Positions 51,649 to 59,830 are shown, counted from the stretch's first letter. The stretch: DNA of 64,000 nt from an uncultured Bacteroidales bacterium (GCA_905234285.1 CAJOHK010000005.1:1-64000); one strand, 5' to 3'. Program-made: numbers and translations. Notes: generated from the letters alone by a model not told the origin.

Positions 51649-52713
51649 ATGTCTCAAATGATTCAGTTGGATGCCCACGCAGAGATGATTCTGGACGAAT
51701 ATCGGGAGCATGTGTCCCAATTTGCAGAGATGTCCGTCACAATCAAAAACCGACTCAATGAAATCCTTTCATCGGCCGGCATTGTGGTGGCGTCCGTAGA
51801 GAGTCGCGTCAAATCGGAATCTTCCCTGGCCGGCAAGCTGGAACTCAAGGGCGCCAAGTATAAGAGCCTGGCCGATATCACCGATATCGTGGGCCTTCGC
51901 GTCATCACGTTTTATCTGGACGACGTAGATAAGGTGGCCTCGGTGCTGGAACGCCATTTCCAGGTGGACTGGGAGAACTCCATCGACAAACGCAAAATCC
52001 ACGAGCTGGACAGCTTCGGCTATCTGTCGCTGCATTATGTGTGTTCTACGGATGACTTTCCCTACCGCTTCGAAATCCAGATGCGCACCCTGCTGCAGCA
52101 TGCCTGGGCCAACATGAACCACGATACAGGCTATAAGTCGGGCGTAGAGATTCCCCGTGAATATGTGCGCACCATGAACCGCCTGGCCGGCATGCTGGAA
52201 CTGGCCGACGATGAATTCAGCCGCATCCGGGCCAGCCTTACCGACTATCGGCGCCGCATGCAGGCGCTGGTGGCCTCCGGCAACCTGGACGATGTTCCGC
52301 TGGACGGCGATACCTTCCGCAGCTACCTCAACCTGGATCCCTTCGAGCTGCTCAACCGCCGTATCGCCTCGGTGAACCAGGCCGAGATTCACGAGGTGCC
52401 CCTCATGCCCTACCTGGCTGTATTCAAGGGGCTTGGCTGCAAGACCCTGGGCGATATCAACCGCCTCATCAAAGAATACTCCGATGCCGCCTACCAGATT
52501 GCCTGCTACCAAATCAGCCTCACCGATTTGGATATCATAGCCTCTTCGGTGGCTCCTCAGGACATCTGCATTGCCTACATTCTAAAAAGCGGTGGCGGCA
52601 AAGCCGGGATCCGCCGCCTCTTCGACGAGCTCAACGGCCCGTCCGAAGGCCACGAAATCATCGCTTCCATGCTTTTGGAGCAAGCCAAGGATCTTCCCTT
52701 CATGAACCAATAG
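51649..52713 (+). CDS. RelA/SpoT-type small alarmone synthetase
   Basis: 354 aa (p)ppGpp synthetase lacking HD, TGS and ACT domains. The synthetase core spans about 40-185. The substrate-loop basic motif is VASVESRVKSESSLAGKLELKGAKYKSLADITDIVGLRVITFY, and the catalytic Glu lies in FPYRFEIQMRTLLQHAWANMNHDTGYK. A helical C-terminal half of about 150 residues is unusually long and has no named domain; it may be a sensor. It is followed after 3 nt by a stand-alone RSH-like HD hydrolase gene. Confidence 0.88.
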   Translation: MSQMIQLDAHAEMILDEYREHVSQFAEMSVTIKNRLNEILSSAGIVVASVESRVKSESSLAGKLELKGAKYKSLADITDIVGLRVITFYLDDVDKVASVLERHFQVDWENSIDKRKIHELDSFGYLSLHYVCSTDDFPYRFEIQMRTLLQHAWANMNHDTGYKSGVEIPREYVRTMNRLAGMLELADDEFSRIRASLTDYRRRMQALVASGNLDDVPLDGDTFRSYLNLDPFELLNRRIASVNQAEIHEVPLMPYLAVFKGLGCKTLGDINRLIKEYSDAAYQIACYQISLTDLDIIASSVAPQDICIAYILKSGGGKAGIRRLFDELNGPSEGHEIIASMLLEQAKDLPFMNQ

Positions 52714-52716
52714 ATT

Positions 52717-53292
52717 ATGCCCAATCAATCCCTGGATACCCAACTACTGGACCGCGCCATCATTTTTGCGGTAAAAGCCCACGCCGGCACGGAGCGCCGC
52801 GGAAAGGGTTTCCCCTACATAGTTCACCCCATGGAAGCCATGGAGATTGTAGCCACCATGACCCCGGACCAGGAACTGCTGGCCGCCGCCGCCCTCCACG
52901 ACACAGTAGAAGATACCGATGTTACGGTGGAGCAGCTAAGGGCCGAATTCGGTAACAGAATTGCCTCCCTGGTGGCAGATGAAAGCGACGAGATGCACGC
53001 CGGAATACCCGAGTCGGCCAGCTGGCATGCGCGCAAGCAGGCGGCCATCGACCGTCTGGCCAAAGCCTCCCGCGATGCCAAAATGGTGGCGCTGGGAGAC
53101 AAGCTTTCCAACATGCGGGCCATCGCTAGGGACTATGCCGTGCAGGGCGATGCCCTCTGGTCGCTCTTCCACGTAAAGGACCGCAAGGACCATGAGTGGC
53201 ATTACAGGGGCCTTGCCGATTCTCTCCGCGACTTGGAGGGAACGCCCGCTTTCCAGGAATTCGAATCATTGATCAATCAAGTCTTTGCCTGA
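52717..53292 (+). CDS. Stand-alone RSH-type HD phosphohydrolase (small alarmone hydrolase)
   Basis: 191 aa. The layout matches the hydrolase half of RelA/SpoT proteins: AIIFAVKAHAGTERRGKGFPYIVHPMEAMEIVATM, ALHDTVEDTDVTVEQLRAEFG (HDxxED) and MVALGDKLSNMRAIARDY (D-K-L-x-N). All Mn2+-binding and catalytic positions appear present. It probably removes the 3' pyrophosphate from (p)ppGpp and so opposes its neighbour; ppApp or another magic-spot nucleotide is possible. The stop shares one base with the next start. Confidence 0.85.
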   Translation: MPNQSLDTQLLDRAIIFAVKAHAGTERRGKGFPYIVHPMEAMEIVATMTPDQELLAAAALHDTVEDTDVTVEQLRAEFGNRIASLVADESDEMHAGIPESASWHARKQAAIDRLAKASRDAKMVALGDKLSNMRAIARDYAVQGDALWSLFHVKDRKDHEWHYRGLADSLRDLEGTPAFQEFESLINQVFA

Positions 53293-54122
53293 TGGAGCCT
53301 GTTAAAATTTCCCTCAACGATTACGTACTTTCCGGTGGCGGTGCCAACGGAGAGAGTTTCGATCATAAAACAGATCCTTCCGTGATGCTTAAGCTCTACT
53401 TTCCCGGTAAAATCCAGCAGCCCCTGGACGAGATGTGCCTGGCAAGGAAAGTATATGAAATTGGCATCCCTACGCCAGAACCCGGCGAATATGTGGTTAC
53501 GGAGGAAGGTCGTTATGGCATCCGTTTCAAGCGTATCCTGGGCAAGAAATCCTTCTCCCGTGCCACGGCCGACGAGCCCGAGAAAGTGGCCGAATATGCA
53601 ACTGTCTTTGCGCAAATGTGCAAGAAACTGCATGCCACTCACGTGGATATCACTCAGTTCGAGAACGTGAAGGACCGCTACTACAGGCTCCTGACCCAGA
53701 ATCCCTTCTTTACGGCAGCCGAAAAGGACAAACTGGCCCGTTTTATAGCCGATACCCCGGACGAGGATACGGCCGTCCACGGGGATCTTCAGTACAGCAA
53801 CGCCATTTTTGTGGGAGACCAGCGCTATTTCATAGACCTGGGCGATTTCTGCTATGGTAATCATCTCTTCGATGTGGCTATGGTGTACCTTTGCTGCTAT
53901 TTGAGCGATGATATCTTTATCCGGGAGACTTTCCATATGCCCAAGTCGCTGGCCATGAAGTTTTGGGATCACTTTGCCCCCGAATACTTCGGCGCCGATA
54001 TCCCGCTCAAAGAGATTGAAGCCCTGGTCAAGCCTTATGCCGGTCTCAAGACCCTCATTATTGAACGGGACACCAACTGTCCCATGCCGGAATTCCGTGC
54101 AGCCTTATCCTCCATTTTATGA
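53292..54122 (+). CDS. Aminoglycoside-phosphotransferase-like kinase
   Basis: 276 aa APH/choline-kinase fold. The Brenner-type catalytic loop is VHGDLQYSNAIFV and the metal-binding segment is YFIDLGDFCYG. The N-lobe reads YVLSGGGANGESFDHKTDPSVMLKLYF with the ATP-binding Lys. The family includes TIGR02172-type proteins of unknown substrate. The track ORF begins in the upstream gene; the ATG at 53292 in the TGATG junction is preferred. Overlap with the next gene (ATGA) places it within the signalling operon. Confidence 0.8.
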   Translation: MEPVKISLNDYVLSGGGANGESFDHKTDPSVMLKLYFPGKIQQPLDEMCLARKVYEIGIPTPEPGEYVVTEEGRYGIRFKRILGKKSFSRATADEPEKVAEYATVFAQMCKKLHATHVDITQFENVKDRYYRLLTQNPFFTAAEKDKLARFIADTPDEDTAVHGDLQYSNAIFVGDQRYFIDLGDFCYGNHLFDVAMVYLCCYLSDDIFIRETFHMPKSLAMKFWDHFAPEYFGADIPLKEIEALVKPYAGLKTLIIERDTNCPMPEFRAALSSIL

Positions 54123-56305
54123 AACAGGATTCAAAGCTCGCAAATAAACAGATGAGTCTGTCCATACGGGCGGGATTGCTTATCGTGGTGATGGCCGCCC
54201 TCTTTCTGGAAACCACCAATGTCCTGCAATACGTATTTGCCCGCAGGGTACTCAGAAATGAGGCCTCCCTCCGGGCTGAGGGAGAACTGGAAAAAGCCCA
54301 GATTCACATTCAGAGTATTGTCAATCAGGCCGAAGTCGCCGTCCACAACAGTATTTGGATAGCCCAGTGGTGCCTGACTCATAAAGACAGCCTGTATCGG
54401 GTACCGGAGCGTTTGGTGCGGGAGAACCCCATCATCGAGGGCTCTACGCTTGCCCTGGTCCCGTCCAGGGGAGGACTCATGGCTCCGTATGTGTTCCAGG
54501 AGGGGGGGGCCGGTGAAATCAAGCATCTTTCCCTGGCCACCGAAGCCTATGACTATCCCTCCAAGGAGTGGTTTACCAAACCCATAGAGTTGGGCGAGGG
54601 TTATTGGTCGGAGCCTTATCTGGACGTAGGGGGTGGAGATGTGGTCATGACTACGTATTCCATGCCGGTTAGGGATGCAGACGGGAATATCTGCGCCGTT
54701 CTTACGGCCGATATTTCCCTGGACTGGCTTTCCGGCCTGATGGGGAAGAATAGCGTCTATCCCCATGCTTTTAACCTGGTGGTGAGCCGTGGCGGCCAAA
54801 TAATGGTAAGCCCCATCCAGGATTTTATCATGCGAAAAACTACGGATGAGGTAGCTGCCTCATCCGGCGATTCGGCCAGTTTCATGCGGGTAAACCGGGC
54901 CCTGCGCTCGGGAGAATCAGGTGAGGTGAGCCTGAAGATTAACGGGAAGGGCAATATCGTTTATTACGCTCCCGTAGCAAAAACCGGTTGGGCCATGGCC
55001 GTAGTCCTTCCAGAGGATGAAGTGTACGCCGGAATCCACCGGGTGGGCATCTATGTCAAACTCATGCAAATACTGGCCATCATCCTCCTTGCGCTCATTC
55101 TCCGCTCTGCGGCCAAAAGCACCGCCGGATTCGAGGTCCTTAACAAGCAAAAAGAGCGCATGGAAGGAGAGTTGCACGTGGGCCACGAGATACAGATGTC
55201 CATGATTCCCAAGACTTTCCCTCCTTTCCCGGACCGGAAAGACCTGGATTTTGCCGCTTCCATCACGCCGGCCAAGGAGGTGGGCGGAGACCTTTACGAC
55301 TACTATCTCCGCGACGGGAAGCTCCTCTTTTGCATAGGGGATGTTTCCGGTAAAGGTGTGCCGGCGGCGCTGGTGATGGCCGTAACCCGAAGCCTCTTCC
55401 GGGCGGCATCGGCCCATGAATTCAGCCCGCAGCGCATAGTGACGTACATGAACGATTCCATGGCCGAGACCAACGAGAATGACATGTTTGTGACCTTCTT
55501 CTGCGGCACGCTGGACCTTACCACCGGGCATTTGAGATATTGCAATGCCGGCCATAATCCTCCGTTCATGCTCACCGATGCCATTCGCCCTTTGCAGGTA
55601 GATGCCAATATCCCGCTGGGCGTGATGTCCGGGTTCGCCTTTACGGAGCAGGAGGTAGACATGTATTACGACGATGCCCTGTTCCTGTTCACCGACGGCC
55701 TCACCGAAGCCGAGAATGCACAGGCCGAACAGTTTGGCCTGGAACGTACAGAGACCGTACTGCACGCCCGCCGTTCCTCCCAGGGCCATCTGGAGGCCCT
55801 CAAGTCGGCCGTAGATGAATTTGTGGGTGACGCGCCCCAGAGCGACGATCTTACCATGCTGTTTATCCATTATCTGGGGACGGCAGATCCCGAACAGTCG
55901 GAGCGGCATCTTCTCCTGCATAACGATATCCAGCAAATCCCCCAGCTGGCCGATTTCGTGGGAACCATCGCCCATGACATGAAACTCAGCCAGAGTTTGG
56001 CCATGGGCCTGAATCTGGCCTTGGAGGAGGCGGTAACCAACGTCATCCTCTATGCCTATCCCAAAGGCTCGGACGGCCTGGTGGACATAGAGGCCATCCT
56101 TCGGCAGAACTCCCTGGAGTTTATCATCAGCGACAGCGGCATTCCTTTCGACCCCACGGCGGCTCCGGAGGCCGATGTTACCCTTTCGGCCGAAGAACGT
56201 CCCATCGGCGGTCTGGGTATCTTCCTGGTGCGTCAGATAATGGATGAGGTCCATTATGAGCACAGGGACAATAAGAATTTCCTTTCCATGATTAAAAACA
56301 TATAG
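54119..56305 (+). CDS. Membrane-bound SpoIIE-type PP2C phosphatase with Cache-like sensor and C-terminal HATPase
   Basis: 728 aa. Helix 1 (about 16-36), an extracytoplasmic Cache-like domain (EWFTKPIELGEGYWSEPYLDVGGGDVVMTTYSMPVRDADGNICAVLTADIS) and helix 2 (near 315-335) come first. The SpoIIE/PP2C domain follows, with metal motifs VGGDLYDYY, GDVSGKGVPAALVMA, LFTDGLTEAEN and SDDLTMLFI. A GHKL ATPase domain ends the protein (ALEEAVTNVILYAYP, FIISDSGIPFDP, GGLGIFLVRQIMDEV), resembling RsbW anti-sigma kinases. Phosphatase and kinase arms of a partner switch are therefore fused in one sensor. Confidence 0.9.
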   Translation: MKQDSKLANKQMSLSIRAGLLIVVMAALFLETTNVLQYVFARRVLRNEASLRAEGELEKAQIHIQSIVNQAEVAVHNSIWIAQWCLTHKDSLYRVPERLVRENPIIEGSTLALVPSRGGLMAPYVFQEGGAGEIKHLSLATEAYDYPSKEWFTKPIELGEGYWSEPYLDVGGGDVVMTTYSMPVRDADGNICAVLTADISLDWLSGLMGKNSVYPHAFNLVVSRGGQIMVSPIQDFIMRKTTDEVAASSGDSASFMRVNRALRSGESGEVSLKINGKGNIVYYAPVAKTGWAMAVVLPEDEVYAGIHRVGIYVKLMQILAIILLALILRSAAKSTAGFEVLNKQKERMEGELHVGHEIQMSMIPKTFPPFPDRKDLDFAASITPAKEVGGDLYDYYLRDGKLLFCIGDVSGKGVPAALVMAVTRSLFRAASAHEFSPQRIVTYMNDSMAETNENDMFVTFFCGTLDLTTGHLRYCNAGHNPPFMLTDAIRPLQVDANIPLGVMSGFAFTEQEVDMYYDDALFLFTDGLTEAENAQAEQFGLERTETVLHARRSSQGHLEALKSAVDEFVGDAPQSDDLTMLFIHYLGTADPEQSERHLLLHNDIQQIPQLADFVGTIAHDMKLSQSLAMGLNLALEEAVTNVILYAYPKGSDGLVDIEAILRQNSLEFIISDSGIPFDPTAAPEADVTLSAEERPIGGLGIFLVRQIMDEVHYEHRDNKNFLSMIKNI

Positions 56306-56309
56306 AACC

Positions 56310-56615
56310 ATGAATATAGACATCGCAAAAGACAACGGCGTTGTGACGGCCCGCCTGGAAGGCCGTCTGGATACGGCTGCATCCATGGAGGTGGCCCCCA
56401 TTTTTGAATCGCTCAATCAGGAGGCCGATAAAACTGTCGTTTTAGATTGCAAGGCGCTCAGCTATATTTCCAGCTCGGGACTCCGTCTCTTCCTGGGCCT
56501 GCGCAAGGCTTCCACCGTCAAGGGAGGAAAGGTGATTGTGAGTGGTATGTCGGATGATATCCGTCAGGTGTTCATGATGACCGGTTTCCTGAATCTTTTC
56601 CAGATCGAGGACTAA
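56310..56615 (+). CDS. STAS-domain anti-sigma factor antagonist (RsbV/SpoIIAA type)
   Basis: 101 aa STAS domain with the phosphorylation-site helix SYISSSGLRLFLGLRKA (candidate Ser in SSSGL) and the preceding strand KTVVLDCKAL. It should be phosphorylated by the HATPase arm and dephosphorylated by the PP2C arm of the protein encoded 4 nt upstream. The downstream target (sigma factor or other effector) is not in this window. Confidence 0.92.
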   Translation: MNIDIAKDNGVVTARLEGRLDTAASMEVAPIFESLNQEADKTVVLDCKALSYISSSGLRLFLGLRKASTVKGGKVIVSGMSDDIRQVFMMTGFLNLFQIED

Positions 56616-56627
56616 CTTTTCCTCGCC

Positions 56628-56968
56628 ATGCGAAGGCTTTTAGCGGTGGCATTGCTGTGCCTGGGCATCTTTTGTCAGGCCCAGGAGCGGCCATCCGCCT
56701 CATGGAGAACCCCGAGCTTCCCGACACCAAGATTGCTTCCACGGACGGCAACAGCGTGGTGCGTGACCTTTTGGGCGTGGTAAACAGCAATTCCCTTTAT
56801 CACATCTCGGGCACCTATACGGGCCACGATGTGGATGGTTCCCCCCTTCGACTCTCAGGGAAACTGCTCATCCCCAAGAACGGGGAAATCAACACCCCGG
56901 TCTATACCGCCAAGTTCTCCAAAACCAATGGCAAGATTACCGTAGGGCCCCTGCAGCCCGCCCAGTGA
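56628..56968 (+). pseudogene. Frameshifted small exported protein gene
   Basis: The first frame encodes a clean signal peptide, MRRLLAVALLCLGIFCQAQE, but then runs out of phase. The adjacent frame continues IRLMENPELPDTKIASTDGNSVVRDLLGVVNSNSLYHISGTYTGHDVDGSPLRLSGKLLIPKNGEINTPVYTAKFSKTNGKITV to 56968. Adding one base in GAGCGGCC near 56688 would join them (Q-E-A-A-I-R). The joined protein of about 113 aa has no recognised family. It is either a recent single-base loss or an assembly error. It sits 12 nt after the STAS gene. Confidence 0.75.
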
Positions 56969-56974
56969 CGGCTT

Positions 56975-58780
56975 CTAGAAATTCCACTTTGCGCCGAGGA
57001 TAACCATTCGGCGGTTGCTGCGCACAACTTCTACCCAGTACTCCTGCGACTCGGCCGATTCATAGCTGGTTTCCATTGGCTGGTCCAGAAGATCCTTGCC
57101 CTCCAGGAAGAGGGTAAACTTCTTGAACTCCTTAGTAATGCGGGCGTTTAGCTCACAGTACTGGTCGAACATGGTGAAGAAGGTTTTAACCTTACTCTGA
57201 TACTTGACGTTGGTTCCCACGCTCCAGCCTTTGCCAAGAAGGGCCGAGATGTCTCCCTTGAGGCACCAGTCGTAGCTGTCCTTTGTGTTGCCGTTGTCCT
57301 TGGACACCCTGCGGGACCGGTTGTATTTAATCTCTGCGTTGGCATTGATGATTCGCCCGTGCCAGCCCACCGTCTGTAAAAGTCCCAGGGAACGGCTGTC
57401 GGCCGAATTGATCCAGTGGAACACCTTGTACATACGGCCGTCAATCTCCTCGTTGGTCCATGTCTGGTCAATCTCGTCCATGACATGTTTATAGGATATG
57501 CCGGTCTTTGCCACGAAGCGCTTGTATTTGAACTGGTAATCAAGCCCGTAGAGCATTGTGTGCGGGGAACGCAGATTCTCATTTCCCCTATACAGTTGGT
57601 CCAGGTATCCGGCGGTGCGGTCGTACCAGCATATCTTGAGGTATTCGGGGTGCTTCACCGTCATCTCGTTCTTGAAATTGATGGAGTGACCGGAAGAGAT
57701 GGTCCATTTGATATTGGCCTTTCCTACAGGATAGACCCCTTTGATTTTGAAGGGCTGCTGGTGCGTCTCGTTATTCAGGCGACGGCCGTAAATCTGGGTG
57801 GCGATGTCGGCGTGGGCCTCTACGTTTTTCCATACAAAATCGGCGGCAATGAAAGATTCTGCCCTGAGGCTCAGGAAGTTGAAAGTTTCCCTAAGGGAGG
57901 TTGAATCCTTCCACTGTTCCTCTACCTGATCTGTGGTGAAGTTGATGCGGGTGGCGCCGCTGTTCTGGTCCAGCGAATGCTGGATAGAGAGGCGCGCTCC
58001 CGGAATAAGGTTAAGGGAGATGTCGTCGTCAATCAGCTTCATCTTGAAGTTGACATCGGCATCCAGCTTGAAGTCTGTGCTGTTGGGCGTTATGCGGTAT
58101 TTCCAGATGTAGCCCTTTATGTCTTCATCCAGGTCAATCTGGGTGCTTCCCTTGCCGTCGTCAGTTGTTTTGACTGCGGTCCAGGTGTTGTATTTCTTGC
58201 TGTTGACGGCCTGGAACTTGAGGCTGGCGTTGAGGATTTTCCGGCCCCCATCGAACTCGGTATGGCCGGATAGCCCCGTTTCTATCTTATGGTCGTTCTT
58301 AGAGGGAACCTCGTAGTAGTAAGACATGTCCCCAACGGCTTCTTCGGTGCCTTTGATGTTCAGGGAGTGATTGGTGGCCTTGTCATGGTCGTACTGGTAC
58401 AGGATCCATGCTCCGTAATTGCTCCTTTGGGTGGGCATCCACTGGAAGTCCTGCTTGATGCTTAAGGTGAGTGGTCTTGTAGATGCGGCCTTTTGGACAG
58501 CCGCCACATTCGCCTGCTTCATGGACAGGCGGGCGTTATCCGTTGTCTTGGGCTCCCACTTACCCTTGAGGGTAGATTTCCAGACAAACTTATCGGTCTT
58601 ATGGCCCAGCAGGAACTCTCCGCGCGCCAGGGCGTGGACCATCAGTTCTCCGTCGTCCGTAATTTCGTTGCCTTCAATGGCACCGAACCCGCCAGCCAGG
58701 TCTACCGCCCCAAACCACTGAGCGTGCATCGGAACGCCCAGCAGCAAAAGTATAAAGCAAAGGACAAGTCTATTCTTCAT
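56975..58780 (-). CDS. Outer-membrane beta-barrel protein (OMP_b-brl_3-like, plug-less)
   Basis: 601 aa from the ATG at 58780, with the signal MKNRLVLCFILLLLGVPMHAQ. The rest is a series of amphipathic strands such as KIETGLSGHTEFDGGRKILNASLKFQAV and NLRSPHTMLYGLDYQFKYKRFVAKTGISYKHV, ending in MVILGAKWNF. The C-terminal half looks like OMP_b-brl_3 of TonB-dependent proteins, but no TonB box, carboxypeptidase-like or plug domain precedes it. Function is unknown. The -7 box lies 7 nt before the start codon. Confidence 0.78.
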   Translation of the reverse strand: MKNRLVLCFILLLLGVPMHAQWFGAVDLAGGFGAIEGNEITDDGELMVHALARGEFLLGHKTDKFVWKSTLKGKWEPKTTDNARLSMKQANVAAVQKAASTRPLTLSIKQDFQWMPTQRSNYGAWILYQYDHDKATNHSLNIKGTEEAVGDMSYYYEVPSKNDHKIETGLSGHTEFDGGRKILNASLKFQAVNSKKYNTWTAVKTTDDGKGSTQIDLDEDIKGYIWKYRITPNSTDFKLDADVNFKMKLIDDDISLNLIPGARLSIQHSLDQNSGATRINFTTDQVEEQWKDSTSLRETFNFLSLRAESFIAADFVWKNVEAHADIATQIYGRRLNNETHQQPFKIKGVYPVGKANIKWTISSGHSINFKNEMTVKHPEYLKICWYDRTAGYLDQLYRGNENLRSPHTMLYGLDYQFKYKRFVAKTGISYKHVMDEIDQTWTNEEIDGRMYKVFHWINSADSRSLGLLQTVGWHGRIINANAEIKYNRSRRVSKDNGNTKDSYDWCLKGDISALLGKGWSVGTNVKYQSKVKTFFTMFDQYCELNARITKEFKKFTLFLEGKDLLDQPMETSYESAESQEYWVEVVRSNRRMVILGAKWNF

Positions 58781-58787
58781 TATTTTG

Positions 58788-58795
58788 CAAAGGTA
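58788..58795 (-). promoter_or_regulatory. -7 box of the beta-barrel gene
   Basis: TACCTTTG on the minus strand, 7 nt before the ATG at 58780. Confidence 0.5.
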
Positions 58796-58904
58796 CAAAA
58801 AAACAGGAATAGCCTAGTTTTTCTACGGCGCGATTAATGAAGTTCGTTGCCGGATAGTATGAACCCGAGATTCCGTCGGCCTGCGGCCGCCGCCATTTCG
58901 CTTT

Positions 58905-58929
58905 GCGGAGAGACAGAGATTTGAACTCG
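58905..58929 (-). repeat. Truncated copy of the tRNA-Ser 3' end (putative att site)
   Basis: A 25-nt segment equivalent to the T-arm and acceptor end of tRNA-Ser, with two mismatches to the intact copy and no 5' half of the tRNA nearby. It lies 4 nt from the stop of the first island gene. Confidence 0.7.
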
Positions 58930-58932
58930 CCA

Positions 58933-59148
58933 TTATGCTGCCAGGTATTCTTGGTACAGAGCCACAGGACCATAATGCCACAGTTTGGTGCTTTCTTGCT
59001 CCAAGCGTTTGTAGGTGCTGGAGGCGTAGAACTTGGTCAAAGCATCGACAAGACTTAAATGCTCGTCTTCTGCTATAAAAGCGGCTACGGCAGCCACTTT
59101 GCCCGCAATAATCAAATAAAGATTTTGCTGGGTGATTTCGGCTCTCAT
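58933..59148 (-). CDS. Small protein of a DUF3990-associated cassette
   Basis: 71 aa, mostly helical: MRAEITQQNLYLIIAGKVAAVAAFIAEDEHLSLVDALTKFYASSTYKRLEQESTKLWHYGPVALYQEYLAA. No named domain is certain; the acidic HLSLVDALTKFY and the YG.VALYQEY ending look like a compact helical partner. It overlaps the DUF3990 gene by ATGA and is third in the cassette. A role as antitoxin or partner is inferred from size and coupling. Confidence 0.6.
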   Translation of the reverse strand: MRAEITQQNLYLIIAGKVAAVAAFIAEDEHLSLVDALTKFYASSTYKRLEQESTKLWHYGPVALYQEYLAA

Positions 59149-59627
59149 ACGCGCACCTCCTTCACTTGTGACAATGTCAATGTTTGCAGTGCTTTTTCTG
59201 TATGGAAAAGCATCTGGTCTATAAGCTTGTACGTTTTAAGTTCGGCAATCAGTTCTTGCTTGCTCAGAAGACCTTGTTCATAAAGCGCGAAAGCGGCATA
59301 AACGCGATCGTTGGCTACAGGTCCATAAACCAAATCGTGATTGTGCGTGAAGCCTCGTTGCGTACGGTTTGCATGCACAAAGTCCACCCAGTCTTCTCCG
59401 GGCGGGTTGTCAAATGAAAGCCTATCCAGGGCCAACGCTTTTTGCTCATCAAAAACATAGACGTTAATATACCCGATGTCTGAATTGGAAAGTTTCCTTA
59501 GAACCCATTCACGTGCTTGCTGCTCGGAAGTAGTAGTATAAAAACCGGAACCATAGTCCAACGTTCGGGTGGGAACCAAGATTCTTGGCTCTCTTACAAT
59601 TTGCAAACTTCCGTGAAAGAGTATCAT
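59145..59627 (-). CDS. DUF3990 protein (ADP-ribosyltransferase-like fold)
   Basis: 160 aa. The start MILFHGSLQIV and the later LDYGSGFYTTTSEQQAREWVLRKL are the DUF3990 signatures. His5 and Tyr30 would correspond to the first two positions of an H-Y-E/Q ADP-ribosyltransferase triad; the third position is unclear (candidates in HDLVYGPVANDRVYAAF or the ELIAELK helix). The gene lies between two tiny genes with 4-nt overlaps on both sides. Enzyme activity and toxicity are inferences from fold similarity. Confidence 0.7.
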   Translation of the reverse strand: MILFHGSLQIVREPRILVPTRTLDYGSGFYTTTSEQQAREWVLRKLSNSDIGYINVYVFDEQKALALDRLSFDNPPGEDWVDFVHANRTQRGFTHNHDLVYGPVANDRVYAAFALYEQGLLSKQELIAELKTYKLIDQMLFHTEKALQTLTLSQVKEVRV

Positions 59628-59830
59628 AAGCCCATCATTTCATCAATTTCTTCCAATAACCATGGCATACCCTGAGTGTGGAGTATATCGTAGTTTTTGA
59701 CAAGGTACTGCTTCACTCCAAATTTGTCAAACATTTCTGAAGCCTCTTCTCCGCGAATCCCATGCTTGTTCTTGAAGGATTCCATGCAGAAAGCAACAAA
59801 ATAGAGTATGTCTTGATCGTTCTGGCTCAT
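59624..59830 (-). CDS. DUF3791 small protein
   Basis: 68 aa from the ATG at 59830 (the track start is 57 nt upstream). DYIL-type DUF3791 pattern: ILYFVAFCMESFKNKHGIRGEEASEMFDKFGVKQYLVKNYDILHTQGMPWLLEEIDEMMGL. It is commonly encoded beside DUF3990. First in the cassette, it overlaps DUF3990 by 4 nt. This order, with a small acidic helical protein first, fits an antitoxin translated ahead of its toxin. Confidence 0.75.
   Translation of the reverse strand: MSQNDQDILYFVAFCMESFKNKHGIRGEEASEMFDKFGVKQYLVKNYDILHTQGMPWLLEEIDEMMGL

Noticed and set aside
53292-54122. Antibiotic-resistance aminoglycoside phosphotransferase
   Set aside because: Only the kinase fold is shared. The operon context is signalling and no resistance-specific motif is evident.
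54917-56416. 499-aa minus-strand ORF opposite the SpoIIE gene
   Set aside because: Antisense of a complete catalytic domain; composition is non-native.
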